Shown here in pieces: positions 35,301 through 46,900 of a stretch of DNA of 64,000 nt. The stretch's first letter is position 1; the number at the start of each line of letters is the position of its first letter. The notes under the pieces are model-generated. The model did no database searches, had not been told where the DNA came from, and was given only the letters and a program-made list of their open reading frames with translations. This stretch comes from Lewinella sp038528965. Lineage in GTDB: Bacteria; Bacteroidota; Bacteroidia; Chitinophagales; Saprospiraceae. The position numbers and the translations under genes are program-made. Where the stretch lies: assembly GCA_038528965.1 (NCBI GenBank), contig JBCBEC010000029.1:1-64000 (forward strand), written 5' to 3'.

Positions 35301-38300
35301 TCATGAACGATAACGATGGTGGCTTCGCCGCCGGAGGGCAAGTGAGGCTAATGTGTGGCATCGAGATCAACGATGCGGGCAGACAAGTCTGGAACTTCGA
35401 AGGAGTTGAAGTTGATGAACTCTTCCTCGATGTCAGTGGTCCTGGTTATTCACTCTACGGCTCGATTCTCTTCTATGAGGATACACCTGACTATGGTTCC
35501 GGCTTCCGGGCGGCCATTGAAGCGAGCTTTGATCCAAGTCTGACGGTAGAAGCGATTGTACAATTTGGTGAGGTCGATGATTACCGTTACTGGTTTGCCG
35601 ACGCTATGGCCTCCTTTAATCCAGGTATACAAATTGGTACAACTGGTCTGGCGCTATACGGCTTTGGCGGTGGTGCCTCCTATCACATGACCCGAGCGGG
35701 TATGGATGATGTAGAGTTGGAGGAAGGAGAAGAGGAAGATCCTGAGGAAGCAGAAAGTGATATTGGCATGTCGCTCTCGGGGGTTCAATATATACCCGAT
35801 GAAAGTGCTGGTATTGGCATTAGGGCTCGTCTGGGAATCGGTTTATCGGCCCGAGAGACCTTCAATGCGGATGTGATGTTTGAGATCATCTTCAATGCCA
35901 ATGGCGGCCTCTCGCAGATTGCCTTTGAAGGAGATGCTCGCTTCCTGACGCCTCCGGCGGAGGAAGATCCTGCCATCCGGGCTATTCTAGCCATGAATTA
36001 CGATTTTGAAAATGATGCCTTCCACGCCCAGTTGGATATGTACATCAATATAGCCGGCGGAGTAGTTTCTGGTGCCTATGATGACAACCTGGCGGGTACT
36101 GGTATCATTCACGCTGATCCATCCTTGTGGTACATCCACTTGGGTACACCTGATAACCGCATCATGCTCAGTTATGACCTTGGTCCACTAGCTGATCTTG
36201 CCGGCACATCGCCGGATGATGATGTGGAGGGGGCAGATGGAGCGCAGATCGACTGGGGGAACATGGGTCTGTTGCTCACTGCCTACCTCGATGCCGGTAT
36301 GAATTTACCAGCCTTCCCGGCACTGCCGCCTGAGGTAACTGACATCCTGGGAGAGATAACCGTCATCAACCCCGATGATCCTCGCTTCCAGGGAGGTAGC
36401 GGCCTGATGTTTGGTGCTTCCATGCAGTTGACCGTACCAGATATTTCCTTCCTAGCCTTCTATGCTGAGTTCAGCGCTGGTGCTGGCTTTGATGTAATGA
36501 TGCTCAACCTGGGTGAAGCTGCGCGCTGTGCCGGTAATGAGACCAGTTCGGAACCGATTGGTATCAACGGTTGGTACGCTACCGGTCAGGTTTGGGGTTA
36601 TGTGGAAGGAGCGATTGGCCTACACGTAGATATCTTCGGGGTGAGCGGCGACTTTGAGATTCTTTCTCTAGCTGCTGCTGCCGTACTAGCCGCTCAGTTA
36701 CCAAATCCAATGTGGATGAAGGGTATTGTGGGTGGTCGTTACAGCATTTTGGGTGGTTTAGTGAAAGGCCGCTGCCGCTTTGAGTTTGAACTAGGTGAGA
36801 AGTGTGAAATCGTTGGTGCCAGCCCACTGGCCGGAATTGAACTGATCGGCAGTACTCAACCGAACGAAAATGATACGGAGGATGTAGATGTATTCAGTCG
36901 TCCCCAGGTAACCTTTAACTTACCTATTGGCGACATCTTTGAATTACGTGATGACGAAGGCAACCTCACTCAATACCGCCCAAGTCTCTACGAGTTTGAT
37001 ATTACTAATGTAGCAACCAGCGAGGTAGTAACCGGAACCATCAACTGGAATGATAACAACGATGTAGTTGTCCTCACCCCGTACGATATCCTGACTGGCT
37101 ACACCGAATACAGCTTCTCCGTACGAGTACGCTTCGAAAAGCGGCCGGAAGGTTCTTCTAGCTGGTCCGTACTCCTGGATGAGAACAATACACCACTGGA
37201 ACAAACCGCTGAATTCAGCTTCACTACGGGTGGAGCGCCGGATTACATTCCACACCATAATATAGCTTACAGTTATCCGGTCATCGATCAGTTTAACTTC
37301 CTGAAGAGTGAGAGTGGTAATGGATATCTACAGTTGAAACAAGGACAACCTTACCTGTTCAAGTCAGAAGCTAGCTTCGCGCTGGATGCTGCGGATTGGA
37401 ACCAGGAGTTGGTCTTCTACCAAAATAATGGTGAGGCCTCCGCCGGTAGTTTCAGCTACAATAACAGTACCCGCCGGGTGGCCTTTAGTATTCCAAGTAG
37501 CTCGCTGGCTAACAATACGGTATCACAAATTGCGCTGATGAATAAGCCCGTGGTAGCCAGTAGCGATGAAGTAGACGAGAACGTTGCCGAGCTGGAGCAA
37601 GAATTGCTCAGTTACCAAAATGACGAGTCTGATGGTGAATACACCACCATCGTAGTCGAAGCTAAAGTAGCTGAAAGTCAATTGACTGACCTCAAGGAGA
37701 AGGACTTCTACTCGGCTCACTTCCGTACGAGTTTGTACAACACCTTCAATGAGAAGATGGACGCCCTGGACTTCTCGTCTAATTGGTTCTTACCGTTGTT
37801 CATCAACGAAGGTTCCTCTGTGACCATCGATCGCTTCGGTGTATATGCTGCCGGTAATGAATACTTCGATGAGTTTGACCAGGAGGGTTACTTCAATGGT
37901 GACGAGGACATTCCATCGCTGATACAACTAGAAGCCAATACAGACATCACTGCTGACAATTGGTTCAACAACACGGTTGGTGACATTATGTATGATCACT
38001 TCCCACAAGAACCCGGCATGGTATTGTCATGGCGTGATACTGACATCTTGGGTGAAACCCCAACTCGGGCCGTTACCCTGGAACAAAATGCCACACCACA
38101 CCGCCTGACGGAGGATGATAAACTAAACGGCACTGCCGCCGTACCGCTACCGCAAACGGGTGTAGTCTATGATCTACCCATCAACATTATCCGCGACTAC
38201 TTTGAGTACGCGCAGGATGCTGCTGATTACATCGTAGACAATAGTGTGGTGCCGGACGAGATCATCGAGCTCGATGAATGGTCCTTCATCTACCCTGATT

Positions 38301-38398
38301 TCGGTGACTATGGTGTACAGGTGCGCTACATCCTTCCAGGCACCACCACACCAAGTACGGAACGACAGTTGATCATTCCGTATGGCACTAATAATTAA
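32363..38398 (+). CDS. Giant (2011-residue) exported acidic beta-rich protein with FN3-like domain
   Basis: Signal peptide (MNKHYLAILIGILLVIGTFPATAQ, cleavage near TAQ). The first part (about 24-280) has beta-rich repeats related to surface adhesins. A fibronectin III-like domain follows at about 285-370 (ISAQAVNETQAAVSWQPL then TYEYQIQTLCNG). After it comes a Glu-rich low-complexity run (DNA 33892-33960), then some 1,400 residues of beta-rich sequence without a family I can name. A second acidic stretch (VELEEGEEEDPEEAESD) lies near residue 1120. The C-terminus has no T9SS sorting domain. Two proposals: a large cell-surface structural protein, or a periplasmic/OM scaffold for the SprB-type adhesin two genes downstream. 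Confidence 0.75.
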   Translation: MNKHYLAILIGILLVIGTFPATAQVFPVTIATQSVPPHTGNLADMVAPGLERLGATLILNDRNELSYQVRLKVEISGQGITLTTKESLVPNPITLSYGTPTQLSGIELSEYLDINNLDFSGFSREEYLSEGRLPEGFYSVCFTVFDYDRSNESPVSLVGCTSMNVILHDPPVILSPIGQQLATNPQNLGVQWQERHAGGFPVEYTLQIFEFDPNSSLTPDLIFEFEQPYVEQVITMATSSLITAADPQLNMGSQYLMRVRASDLTMQNAFYNDGWSAPEYFTFGEACAFPQGISAQAVNETQAAVSWQPLAGFNSYLIRYREYGRTDANWYEDETLNINHTLSDLTDGTTYEYQIQTLCNGTSAGPFSPVDTFSTPAIEFDATEFDCTDEFTLPQPTNTTPIESLEFGSVVDLGGFEFRITQADQNADDPDSWDGTGLVIVPWLGLRIISTFEGLYVNELNEVYDGEVVALEDGWGQLTDIMTPEEVEEEQADDPEPTLCGEVYVPFGGGDEEEEEEEAEEEEAEEEEEEADELDTDALLAHLGGVFLPVTLGEDPNMIVIESMSFGPTGASLNAFMSADIPMADRHVAFTTTTNFHPGGLLGESNLVLANDQVIEITDKIIMTIAGGDDSYVAWNCEGVSAIGMAGEIAFCRDLIVPVDTDTWERQDEGFVTASFLTNMPSWGEFVAEVSMSPFELPDLQDWAWTVESAVFDFSDSTTPESVVFPEDYGHPDVESEEGADSPLWTGFYLSALNIKLPESFNDGDDPIEVAATNIIIDYTGFTGTVSATNLLSLDQGRVGSWAFAIDSLEIGVISNQFEHAALAGEVEVPALDDPLAYGCLIQPSQGYFFSIALTEDVGMSAWQAQLELYADTEISLEYLTEEREFTASAVLHGMASMNSSVGSNKSADAPDKLVIPSVAFQDFELSTAAPYLITIGSWQLAGEEGEPISLAGFPVNINELSLTQEEEIVTLLINAEINLMNDNDGGFAAGGQVRLMCGIEINDAGRQVWNFEGVEVDELFLDVSGPGYSLYGSILFYEDTPDYGSGFRAAIEASFDPSLTVEAIVQFGEVDDYRYWFADAMASFNPGIQIGTTGLALYGFGGGASYHMTRAGMDDVELEEGEEEDPEEAESDIGMSLSGVQYIPDESAGIGIRARLGIGLSARETFNADVMFEIIFNANGGLSQIAFEGDARFLTPPAEEDPAIRAILAMNYDFENDAFHAQLDMYINIAGGVVSGAYDDNLAGTGIIHADPSLWYIHLGTPDNRIMLSYDLGPLADLAGTSPDDDVEGADGAQIDWGNMGLLLTAYLDAGMNLPAFPALPPEVTDILGEITVINPDDPRFQGGSGLMFGASMQLTVPDISFLAFYAEFSAGAGFDVMMLNLGEAARCAGNETSSEPIGINGWYATGQVWGYVEGAIGLHVDIFGVSGDFEILSLAAAAVLAAQLPNPMWMKGIVGGRYSILGGLVKGRCRFEFELGEKCEIVGASPLAGIELIGSTQPNENDTEDVDVFSRPQVTFNLPIGDIFELRDDEGNLTQYRPSLYEFDITNVATSEVVTGTINWNDNNDVVVLTPYDILTGYTEYSFSVRVRFEKRPEGSSSWSVLLDENNTPLEQTAEFSFTTGGAPDYIPHHNIAYSYPVIDQFNFLKSESGNGYLQLKQGQPYLFKSEASFALDAADWNQELVFYQNNGEASAGSFSYNNSTRRVAFSIPSSSLANNTVSQIALMNKPVVASSDEVDENVAELEQELLSYQNDESDGEYTTIVVEAKVAESQLTDLKEKDFYSAHFRTSLYNTFNEKMDALDFSSNWFLPLFINEGSSVTIDRFGVYAAGNEYFDEFDQEGYFNGDEDIPSLIQLEANTDITADNWFNNTVGDIMYDHFPQEPGMVLSWRDTDILGETPTRAVTLEQNATPHRLTEDDKLNGTAAVPLPQTGVVYDLPINIIRDYFEYAQDAADYIVDNSVVPDEIIELDEWSFIYPDFGDYGVQVRYILPGTTTPSTERQLIIPYGTNN

Positions 38399-38445
38399 TC
38401 CTAACCCTAAGTTCAAATGCCTGAAAGAGAAATGCTAAAATGGTA

Positions 38446-38604
38446 TTCAAGTCGAGTTGCGGGTGGGCTGCCCCGGTACTGTCTGAGCGGAGCGAGTTTA
38501 GCGGGGCGAGCATTTTTTGCTTCGTTTTTGTTGCGACTGACAAAAATGAAGACACCAAGTGCGAAGAACCACCGCTCAGCCTTAGTGACAAGGGTGTCCA
38601 ATCT
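38446..38604. repeat. Dispersed repeat with 12-bp hairpin, inside a misleading open frame
   Basis: Arms CTTCGTTTTTGT and ACAAAAATGAAG (38520-38551) enclose an 8-nt loop; one G-T pair. The flank AGCCTTAGTGACAAGG/GTGTCCAATC (38578-38603) matches the repeat at 5581-5604. The open frame of the next gene runs through it from 38417, but the signal peptide only starts at 38618, so this repeat is 5' to the gene. Confidence 0.65.
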
Positions 38605-38617
38605 TGAAAGAAAACAA

Positions 38618-40831
38618 ATGTACATGCTAAATAAGTGCCTTTTCCTATTGGCCATTCTAATGGCCCCGATGGCAATCAAAGCACAAATCAACCCACCAAA
38701 AAATGAGGAGCGGGCGCTCAAAATGTTGGCTCGATCTACCGGAAGCGAGATCATGCTGCGCTGGGCGCCAACCTCACCCCGCACCTGGTTTCACTGCAAT
38801 GAGGTCGGCTACCGGCTTGTCCGTTACACCTACAAGCGCAACGGCGAGCTACTGCCTTTTGAGGAACGTTCAGTCCCCACGCCACTAACGGAGGAACCCA
38901 TCTTCCCTTGGCAAACCGAAGCGGAGTGGCGCCCTTTAATGGAACGCAACAACTACGCTGCTATCGGAGCCCAATCTATTTTTGGCGACTCATTCGAACC
39001 GGAAACGGGGACGGAAGGCGAAATAGTGAGCTTGATTAACCGAGCAAACGAACAGCAAAACCGCTTTGGCTTTGGCCTCTTCGCGGCTGACCACTCCTAC
39101 GAGGCGGCGGATGCAATGGGCTTGGCTTTTGTCGACCGTAATGTATCACCCAACGAAACCTACCTCTACCGGGTATTTCCGGAGGTACAAGCAAGCTTTG
39201 TGGTGGATACTTTGACGGAAGGGGATAAGAGCGTACCGATCGGCTATGTCAATCTGATTGATACCGGCTACGTGGCCATCAGTTTAGGTGACACTTACAC
39301 CTTGCCGAAGGTAGTTGATGTCTCCGCCAGCTTTGGCGACCGCCAGGCTATTGTGAGTTGGAACAAGGAAATCTTCAATTTATTCTACGTCAGTTACGAA
39401 GTAGAGCGTTCAGAAGACGGCGTCAACTGGGCACCGATTCGCGACCTGCCTTATATTCCCATGGACCGCACCGAACGAGCAACGGAGAAAGCATTTATCA
39501 CCGACTCGCTGGAGCAAAATAACCAACCTTATTTCTACCGTATCAAGGGCCGGACCCCATTTGATGAGTTTGGCCCACCTTCTGATCCGGTGCAAGGCAC
39601 CGGCGTTGATCCCCTGCCGTTTTATTATCCCAACATTATCTCGGTACTCCCCAACGAGCAAAAAGGGTTTAATATCGGCTGGGCCTTCAACGAATCGGAT
39701 AACGAAAAGATCATTGGTTTCAAGGTGATGCGTAGTAACAATGACCAGGGGCCATTTGACAACCTTTCCGGTGATCAGTTGCTACCCGCAACACAACGCA
39801 GCTTCATTGACCCTGCTCCCTTACCTTCGAATTACTATCTGGTGATTGCTGTAGATGCTTACGGTCGGGAGATGTCTTCCTTTGCTGCCTTGGCACAAAT
39901 CGATGACATCACACCACCTGCTGCCCCTGCCGGATTAAGGGGAACCATCCTCAAGAACGGCATGATGATTGTTACCTGGGACGAAAATACCGAAGCCGAT
40001 TTATTGGGTTACCGGGTTTATTTCTCCAATCATCCGGAAGCGGAATTCTCACAGCTTACCGCACGCCCTACCGCGGATAATCACCACATCGATACCGTTA
40101 CGCTAAACACGCTCACCGAAGAAGTTTTCGTAAAAGTGTTTGCCCTGGATTACCGCCAGAACCCTTCTGAGTTTTCGGAAGTGCTGGCGCTGGAGCGCCC
40201 GGATACGATTGCTCCTACTGCACCGGTGTTTAGAGACCTGGAATCCGATACCGAAAGTACCTATCTGGAATGGGCTAACAGTAGCAGCACCGATGTAGTG
40301 AAGCACGAGCTTTACCGTTCCCCAGTAGATGAAGATACCTGGGAACTACTGCAAACGATTGACTTGATCGAGTACACCACAGTTGCGTCCTATCGCGATA
40401 GCTTGGCGGAAGCCGGTAAGCGCTACCAATACAAGGTGGTAGCCACCGACAATGCCGGACTCACTGCTCAGTCAAAACTGATTCAAGGACAAGTGATTGA
40501 TGACTTCGTGCGAGAGACAGTGGACAATTTGGAAGCTACGGTAGATCGTCGAGCCAAGCAAGTAAACCTCACCTGGAGCTATGCTGACGAAGAGGCCGTG
40601 CGCCGCTTCATCATCTACCGCGCCCGAGGAGATGAGCCGTTCCGTTCCTACACCAGCGTAACACCTGAGGAAAGCGGAGGCACTGTTGGTCGACGTAAGC
40701 GCAGCCGACGCCGCTTCAGTTTTGCGGATACGTCACTGAAGATGAATACCGACTATCGCTACAGCGTCAAAGTGCTCTGGCACGATGGCGGCCAAAGCCC
40801 GCTGAGTGAAGCCCTAATCGTCAACTACTAG
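38618..40831 (+). CDS. Exported protein with five fibronectin type III domains
   Basis: About 737 residues from ATG 38618 (38624 is an equal alternative), chosen because a signal peptide begins there (LNKCLFLLAILMAPMAIKAQ). The longer frame from 38417 runs through a repeat. After an N-terminal region of about 230 residues, five FN3-like domains can be traced from strand pairs: VSWNKEIFNLFYVSYEVERS; IGWAFNESDN...FKVMRS; VTWDENTEADLLGYRVYFS; LEWANSSSTDVVKHELYRS; LTWSYADEEAVRRFIIYRA. A basic cluster GRRKRSRRR sits near the C-terminus. No sorting domain is seen. It probably mediates adhesion or assembly with its neighbours. Confidence 0.75.
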   Translation: MYMLNKCLFLLAILMAPMAIKAQINPPKNEERALKMLARSTGSEIMLRWAPTSPRTWFHCNEVGYRLVRYTYKRNGELLPFEERSVPTPLTEEPIFPWQTEAEWRPLMERNNYAAIGAQSIFGDSFEPETGTEGEIVSLINRANEQQNRFGFGLFAADHSYEAADAMGLAFVDRNVSPNETYLYRVFPEVQASFVVDTLTEGDKSVPIGYVNLIDTGYVAISLGDTYTLPKVVDVSASFGDRQAIVSWNKEIFNLFYVSYEVERSEDGVNWAPIRDLPYIPMDRTERATEKAFITDSLEQNNQPYFYRIKGRTPFDEFGPPSDPVQGTGVDPLPFYYPNIISVLPNEQKGFNIGWAFNESDNEKIIGFKVMRSNNDQGPFDNLSGDQLLPATQRSFIDPAPLPSNYYLVIAVDAYGREMSSFAALAQIDDITPPAAPAGLRGTILKNGMMIVTWDENTEADLLGYRVYFSNHPEAEFSQLTARPTADNHHIDTVTLNTLTEEVFVKVFALDYRQNPSEFSEVLALERPDTIAPTAPVFRDLESDTESTYLEWANSSSTDVVKHELYRSPVDEDTWELLQTIDLIEYTTVASYRDSLAEAGKRYQYKVVATDNAGLTAQSKLIQGQVIDDFVRETVDNLEATVDRRAKQVNLTWSYADEEAVRRFIIYRARGDEPFRSYTSVTPEESGGTVGRRKRSRRRFSFADTSLKMNTDYRYSVKVLWHDGGQSPLSEALIVNY

Positions 40832-40903
40832 CGAACAGGCAATCCCAACCCACGTAAGGGCGTGATTCATCGCGCTCCAAAACCACAAGAAACTCCCATC
40901 GCT

Positions 40904-43900
40904 ATGCGATTCTATAAATTGCTCATAATCACCATCATTGCCATCCTGGCCGCTAGCACCATTGCTAACAGCCAAACGATGCGCCTGCGCCTGCAACTCC
41001 GTTCCGTGTATTTCGACCGCGGAGATGATCCCTTTAGCAACAAGCCGGATCCGCGCTGGAAGATTCGGGCCCAAGTACCTCTTTTAGGTATTGATGTAGA
41101 ACCATGTATTGAAATCAACAATACCAACCAGGGAACCAAAACCCGTACAGATGTGATATTCGATTTTACTGGTACTCCAGTTTGGCTACTGAATGGAATA
41201 ACCCCACTGGTCATTAATATTGATGGTTGGGAGGAAGACCGTGGCAGTAATTGTAGCTATAACTGCTGTGCCGCCTTCCAAAATGACGATGACGCTCGAA
41301 ATCGAAGTAGCGGCTCCGTCATTATTGGTCTAGCGGTGCAAGAACCAGGAGATACTTATAACTTCTCTGTTGGGTCTAGATATCGTGCCGACTTCACCCT
41401 CTCCTTAGAAACACTGGATGTTTTTGATGGCACGATCAGCACTTCCGCTACCGTAGAAGGCCCGGACCAAGATATCTTTTGCGGTGCCGAGACAGTAGTT
41501 TTGGATGCCAACGTAAATTCAAACTATTTTGAATATTTCCTGGAGTGGCAAGAAGAAACAAGTCCCAACAACTGGGAAACGGTAGGATTATTCAATAATA
41601 GAGATTATATCCAAGTTCCTGCGGTAAGCCCTTTCCCCAATTACCGTGTTCGTAACCTCTCCTTTATGGATGAGTTTGGTAACGACTGGCGGGAATTAGA
41701 TGGTTCGGGCGTTACGGTTTCGGCCAGCCCGCCCAACGTGGCACAAATGGAAATCAATACACCACTTTATTGTGATGGGGCGGGTGGTAGTATCGAAATT
41801 ACCGACTTAGGTTCATCCGTTAATGGTTCTACCATCTACACCTTTACGCTCTTACGCAATGGTAATACGCTTCCTTCAGGAGGAAACCAATCGGGCTCGG
41901 CTGGTGATTTGCCGATTGTCTTCGGTGATTTGCAGGATGGCAATTATGATTTAATTGTAGTAGAACAGGGTGCCAATGCGCGTTGTGCGGATACGCTCAA
42001 TAATATTAACCTTAGTCCAGCTCCCTTGCCTGAGGTGGTCAGTTTCACACCAACTAATGCTCGTTGTAAGGGAGAAAGCAACGGAAGGGTATCGATCCAA
42101 ATGAGTAATGCCACTGGCCTTAATTTCTTCGAGTTGCAGCAAAATGGGGTCGTTATTTATGATGCGATTTCAAATACCAGTTCCGTAACTAGAAATGGTG
42201 TCGCAGCCGGCACTTATGACATCGTTGTCCGAAATGGTAATGGTTGTGAAAACATTGTGATTCCTCAGGTCACAGTAGGTGAGCCTGATGAACTAACTGT
42301 ACTTACCACCCTCAATCCCACCGGAAGTTCATTTGATGTAGCATGTAGAGGAGAAGGAATTGAAGTTATTCTCAATGTAAGTGGTGGCAATGGTAGTTTA
42401 TACACCGTCTCCGGTGACGATGGCTTCATCCGGAGATCGTTATCTCCGATTACGGTCACCGTCCCAGCAAATGGGGGGACCAATACCACCCTTACGGTAA
42501 GTGATGAGCGCGGCTGTAGCACAAGCGTAGACCTAGGATCTATTACCGAACCAGCTACCAATATTTCGATTACCGAAATTGGCACCACGGGTACCGGAGC
42601 CTGTGCCGCCGATGGTACAGCCGACTTCAGCGCAAGTGGTGGAGTACCCAACTATACCTTCTACGTCGATAATGACTTAAGCACTAGCAATACCACTGGT
42701 AGCTTTACCATGCTTTCCGGCGGCAGCCATACCATCTATGTCCTGGACGATAATGGTTGTATAGCAACCCAATCGTTCACTATTGCAGAATCCAGTTCAC
42801 TTACCTTATCAGTAACTGATCCGGTACGCACATCTTGTTTTGGCTTTGCGGATGGTGGCTTCACTTTGGAAGCTAGTGGCGGTACACCACCCTACTTCTA
42901 TTCTGTTGATGGCGGTGCCACCTTTACTGCGGCCACCGCTGCGGGTGTACCGGTTGTATACGATGATCTAACTGGTGGTCCTAAAGATGTATTGGTAAGA
43001 GACAGTGAGCCAACTACTCCCTGTGAGATTGGCCGGATCGTAACGGTTTTACAACCAGCAGAACTCTTCATTGAAAACATCACTTTCACGCCTATGGCAT
43101 GTAGTGATGAATTGATCGACTTATACGTGGTATTCAGTTCAACTAATGCCGTTTTTACTTTGATGGACGGCCCTGAAATATCACTGGACGGCGGAACAAG
43201 CTTCGTAGCAGCTGATGTAAATATACTAGGTGAGCAGCCAGACTTCTTCATACGTGATGTGGCCTTTGGTGACGAAGGCTCCTTTGACATCGTAATTCGC
43301 AATGGGGATGGTTGCGAAACCACTAATAGTTTCCCACTTTCGGTAGATAATCCCGAGGCAATGTCGATTCCAAGCACGCCTACTTCTACCGATGAGATTT
43401 GCTTCGGCAACGATGATGGCACCATTACCGCTAGCGTTAGCGGAGGACGTCCTCCTTATGTCTTCTCGTTGTTTAACAACGGTCTAATTGTACGCAGTGA
43501 ACCGATCTCGCCCGTAAATGGTATAGCATCCTTCACATTCACCAATTTGCCGCCAGAAGCAGCGGTAACCGGCGATGGTAATACTGGTTATGCTGTGGGC
43601 ATCACTGATGCGAGTGTGGACGCGGGTGCGGCCGGAAGCTGTTCGGTTGTCTATCCACCATCCTTCGATACGTTAAGCTTCACTTTAGGCAGCGCTAGCG
43701 AAACCATGATTGGGATCATTCCAGCCCCAGAGTTACAGATTGTGACCATGACCAATGTAGGTCCTGATCTCAATTGTGTCAACGGAATTGGTGATAATGG
43801 GGAGGTTGAAATTACTACCGTAACGGGTGGTTACCCTCCTTATGAGTACTCCAGTGACAATGTGGTTTTCCAAAGTGATAATACGTTAACAGGTCTTAGT

Positions 43901-46900
43901 GTAAATCCGAGGGTATACGTGCGCGATGCGAATGGCTGCGTAGTGGAAGATCGCTTCTTCGGCTTATCCCAACGACCTGATATTACCACTTCTCTGACTT
44001 TATTGGAATCTGCGACCACCTGTACCAAGGGAAGTATCGAAGTAACGCTGAACAATGGCGTTGGACCATACGAAATACAGGTATTCACTACGCCATCCGG
44101 CTTAGGATGTGAAGGGGAGCAACTCTTCTTCAGTGATGGAACACCCTATTCCGTATTCCAAACTTCAGAAACCACCTTCACTATTGATGAACTAGAAGGC
44201 GATACTTACGAGCTCGCGATCTATGACCTCGGTACCGATTGCTCCTACTGCTCGAATGGATCTATTGTCGTTCCTTTAGAGAATGAGTTAATGGCTACCG
44301 TTACCAATAAAACAACGGAGAGCTGTTCACCAGGTAGTGACGGCACCCTCACGATCGCGATCACGGGTGGTGTGGCGCCCTACACCACGGATATCAACTT
44401 TGCCGATCCACAGACTGGAAGCAACCCAACCTTTACTGGTTTAACTGCCTACACGCCATATGCTTTCCGTGTAACGGACGCTGTGGGCTGCCAGGTGATA
44501 TTTGCAGACTCTGTTGATCTGGTTACTATTCTAGATCTGGACGCTACGGTCACCGATATCACCACCTGTGCTGGCGATGAGAATGGCTCCATCACTGCTA
44601 CGCCAATCAACGGTACACCGCCTTACACCGTCACCTGGAACATTGATCAGATTCCAGAAACCATTGGTGCCGGAGGAACGACTTCTCGTACCGGTTTGGG
44701 TGCAGGCGAATACGAAATTCTAGTGGAGGACGCCGCTGGTTGTCTCAACGAAATTGCGGTTTACCTACTCGAGCCCGATAGTATTGTTGAGGATGTCGTC
44801 TTCATTGAGGACGCCTCTTGCCTGGGGGTCCCGGATGGTTCCATTTCTTTATCTGTACTGGGTGGAAGTGGCACATTGAGCTACCGCATTAACGGCAGCA
44901 CCCCGCAGAGTACGGGCGACTTTACGGGTTTGGATGCTGGTGATTACACCATTACCGTGGAAGATACTAACGGCTGTACTTTCGACTTTATGTATACGGT
45001 TGGAGCAGGGTCTAGTATCTCGGCCACCGCCTCCGTTTCCGATGCCACCTGTGGTGGTTTTGCGGACGGTAGTATTAGCATGACACCAAGCGGCGGAGTT
45101 GCTCCATACGAATATGCACTGGACGGTACGACCTTCAGTACCGACAACCCAATTACTGGTCTTACTGCCGGCACTTACGAAGTAACTGTCCGCGATGCTA
45201 ACGGCTGTACGTTTGTCTTATCCGACATCGTTGTGGGAGAAGCCAGCGCTTTGATGGTCACCGTAAATGTTGTACAAGACGCTACTTGTACCGAAGCCTT
45301 TGGCACGCTCGAAGCAGTTGTCACCGGTGGTACGGAACCTTACTCCTACGTTTGGGACGGTGATCCCGCCCTGAACCAAAACACGCTTACAAATGCCGCT
45401 TCTGGCGATCATACGGTAGAGGTGACAGATGCGAATGGATGTACCACTACCGCAATGGGAACCATCTCCACCATCCCAGCTGTATTCATCAATCTGGTGA
45501 GTTCTACCGACGAGATTTGTGATCAGATGGATGGCAGCATTACGGTAGAAGGTACCGATGGTACACCACCCTATACCTTCGCCTGGAGCAACGGCAACGA
45601 TACCGAATCAGATACCGGTCTCGCTACCGGCACCTATACCATTACGGTCACCGATGCCAATGGCTGTACCGACGATATTGAGGTAATTCTTGATAATATT
45701 GCCTCACCGACACCGGTACTCACCATTACCAATAGCTTCTGTACAGATGACAACGGAAGTATTTCGGTAGCCGTAACGGATGGAACTGCGCCATTTACGT
45801 ATAGTCTGGATGGCGGCACCCCACAAAATGATCCACTCTTTGCTGGACTTTCAGCGGGTACTTATACCATTACGGTAGAGGACGCTAACGGGTGTACTGG
45901 CACCGCCGATGGCACTATCGAATTCATTCCACTTCCAACGCTGAACCTCATCGTCACCGATGCCGCTTGTGATTTGGACGATGGTGAGATTCTAGTAGGT
46001 GTAGTTAGTGATAACGGACCATTTACTTATCTGTGGGACGATGGTGAAACCACCAGCTCCCGCACCAACCTTGCGCCAGGTAGCTATACCGTTACCGTAA
46101 CAGATGCCAACGGTTGTGAAGCCAGCGAAACGGCCACCATCGGCGAAATCGCTGCACCAACCGTTACTGTAGAGAGTACCACTGACGCCACCTGTGGCGA
46201 ATCCAACGGTGCGACAACCGTATCCGTGACCGGTGGAACGGAGCCTTACACCTATAATTGGAGTGTGCCTAACCCAAGCACCCCATCCGTGAGCAACTTA
46301 CCACAAGGCTTTAGCTCAGTAGTGGTCACCGATGCCCGCGGTTGTGAAACGACGGCCTTTGTTAATATCGGCGGCACGGGCGGACCAACAGATGTCAACC
46401 TATTCGTTAACCCAAGCTTCTGTGAAGATGGTAACGGCTCTATTGAGGCCACCGTCACTGGTGGTACCGAGCCTTACACCTACGAATGGAGCAATGGGGA
46501 TACGGGGCAAACCATTACCGATCTATTCTCTGGTAGCTATACCGTTACGGTAACGGATGCCAATGGCTGTACCATTACTGGAACAGAATTAGTACCACTA
46601 GTAGAGGGCCCAACCCTTGAGGCACCGGTAGTCACCAATAGTCTTTGTGAAGATGGAAATGGGGCAATCTCCATTAATGTACTTATCGGAACGGGGCCTT
46701 TCACTTACACTTGGGATAACGGAATTGGTGTAGCCGGAGCAACCGTAACTGACCTAACAGTTGGCACTTATACCGTAACCGTAACCGACGTAGATGGCTG
46801 TAGCTCAACGGCCTCAGCGAGCGTATTGCTAGAGCCCGCACCAATCCTGACGATTGCCCAGGCACAGAACGAAAACTGTGACCAAGCTGATGGTTTGATC

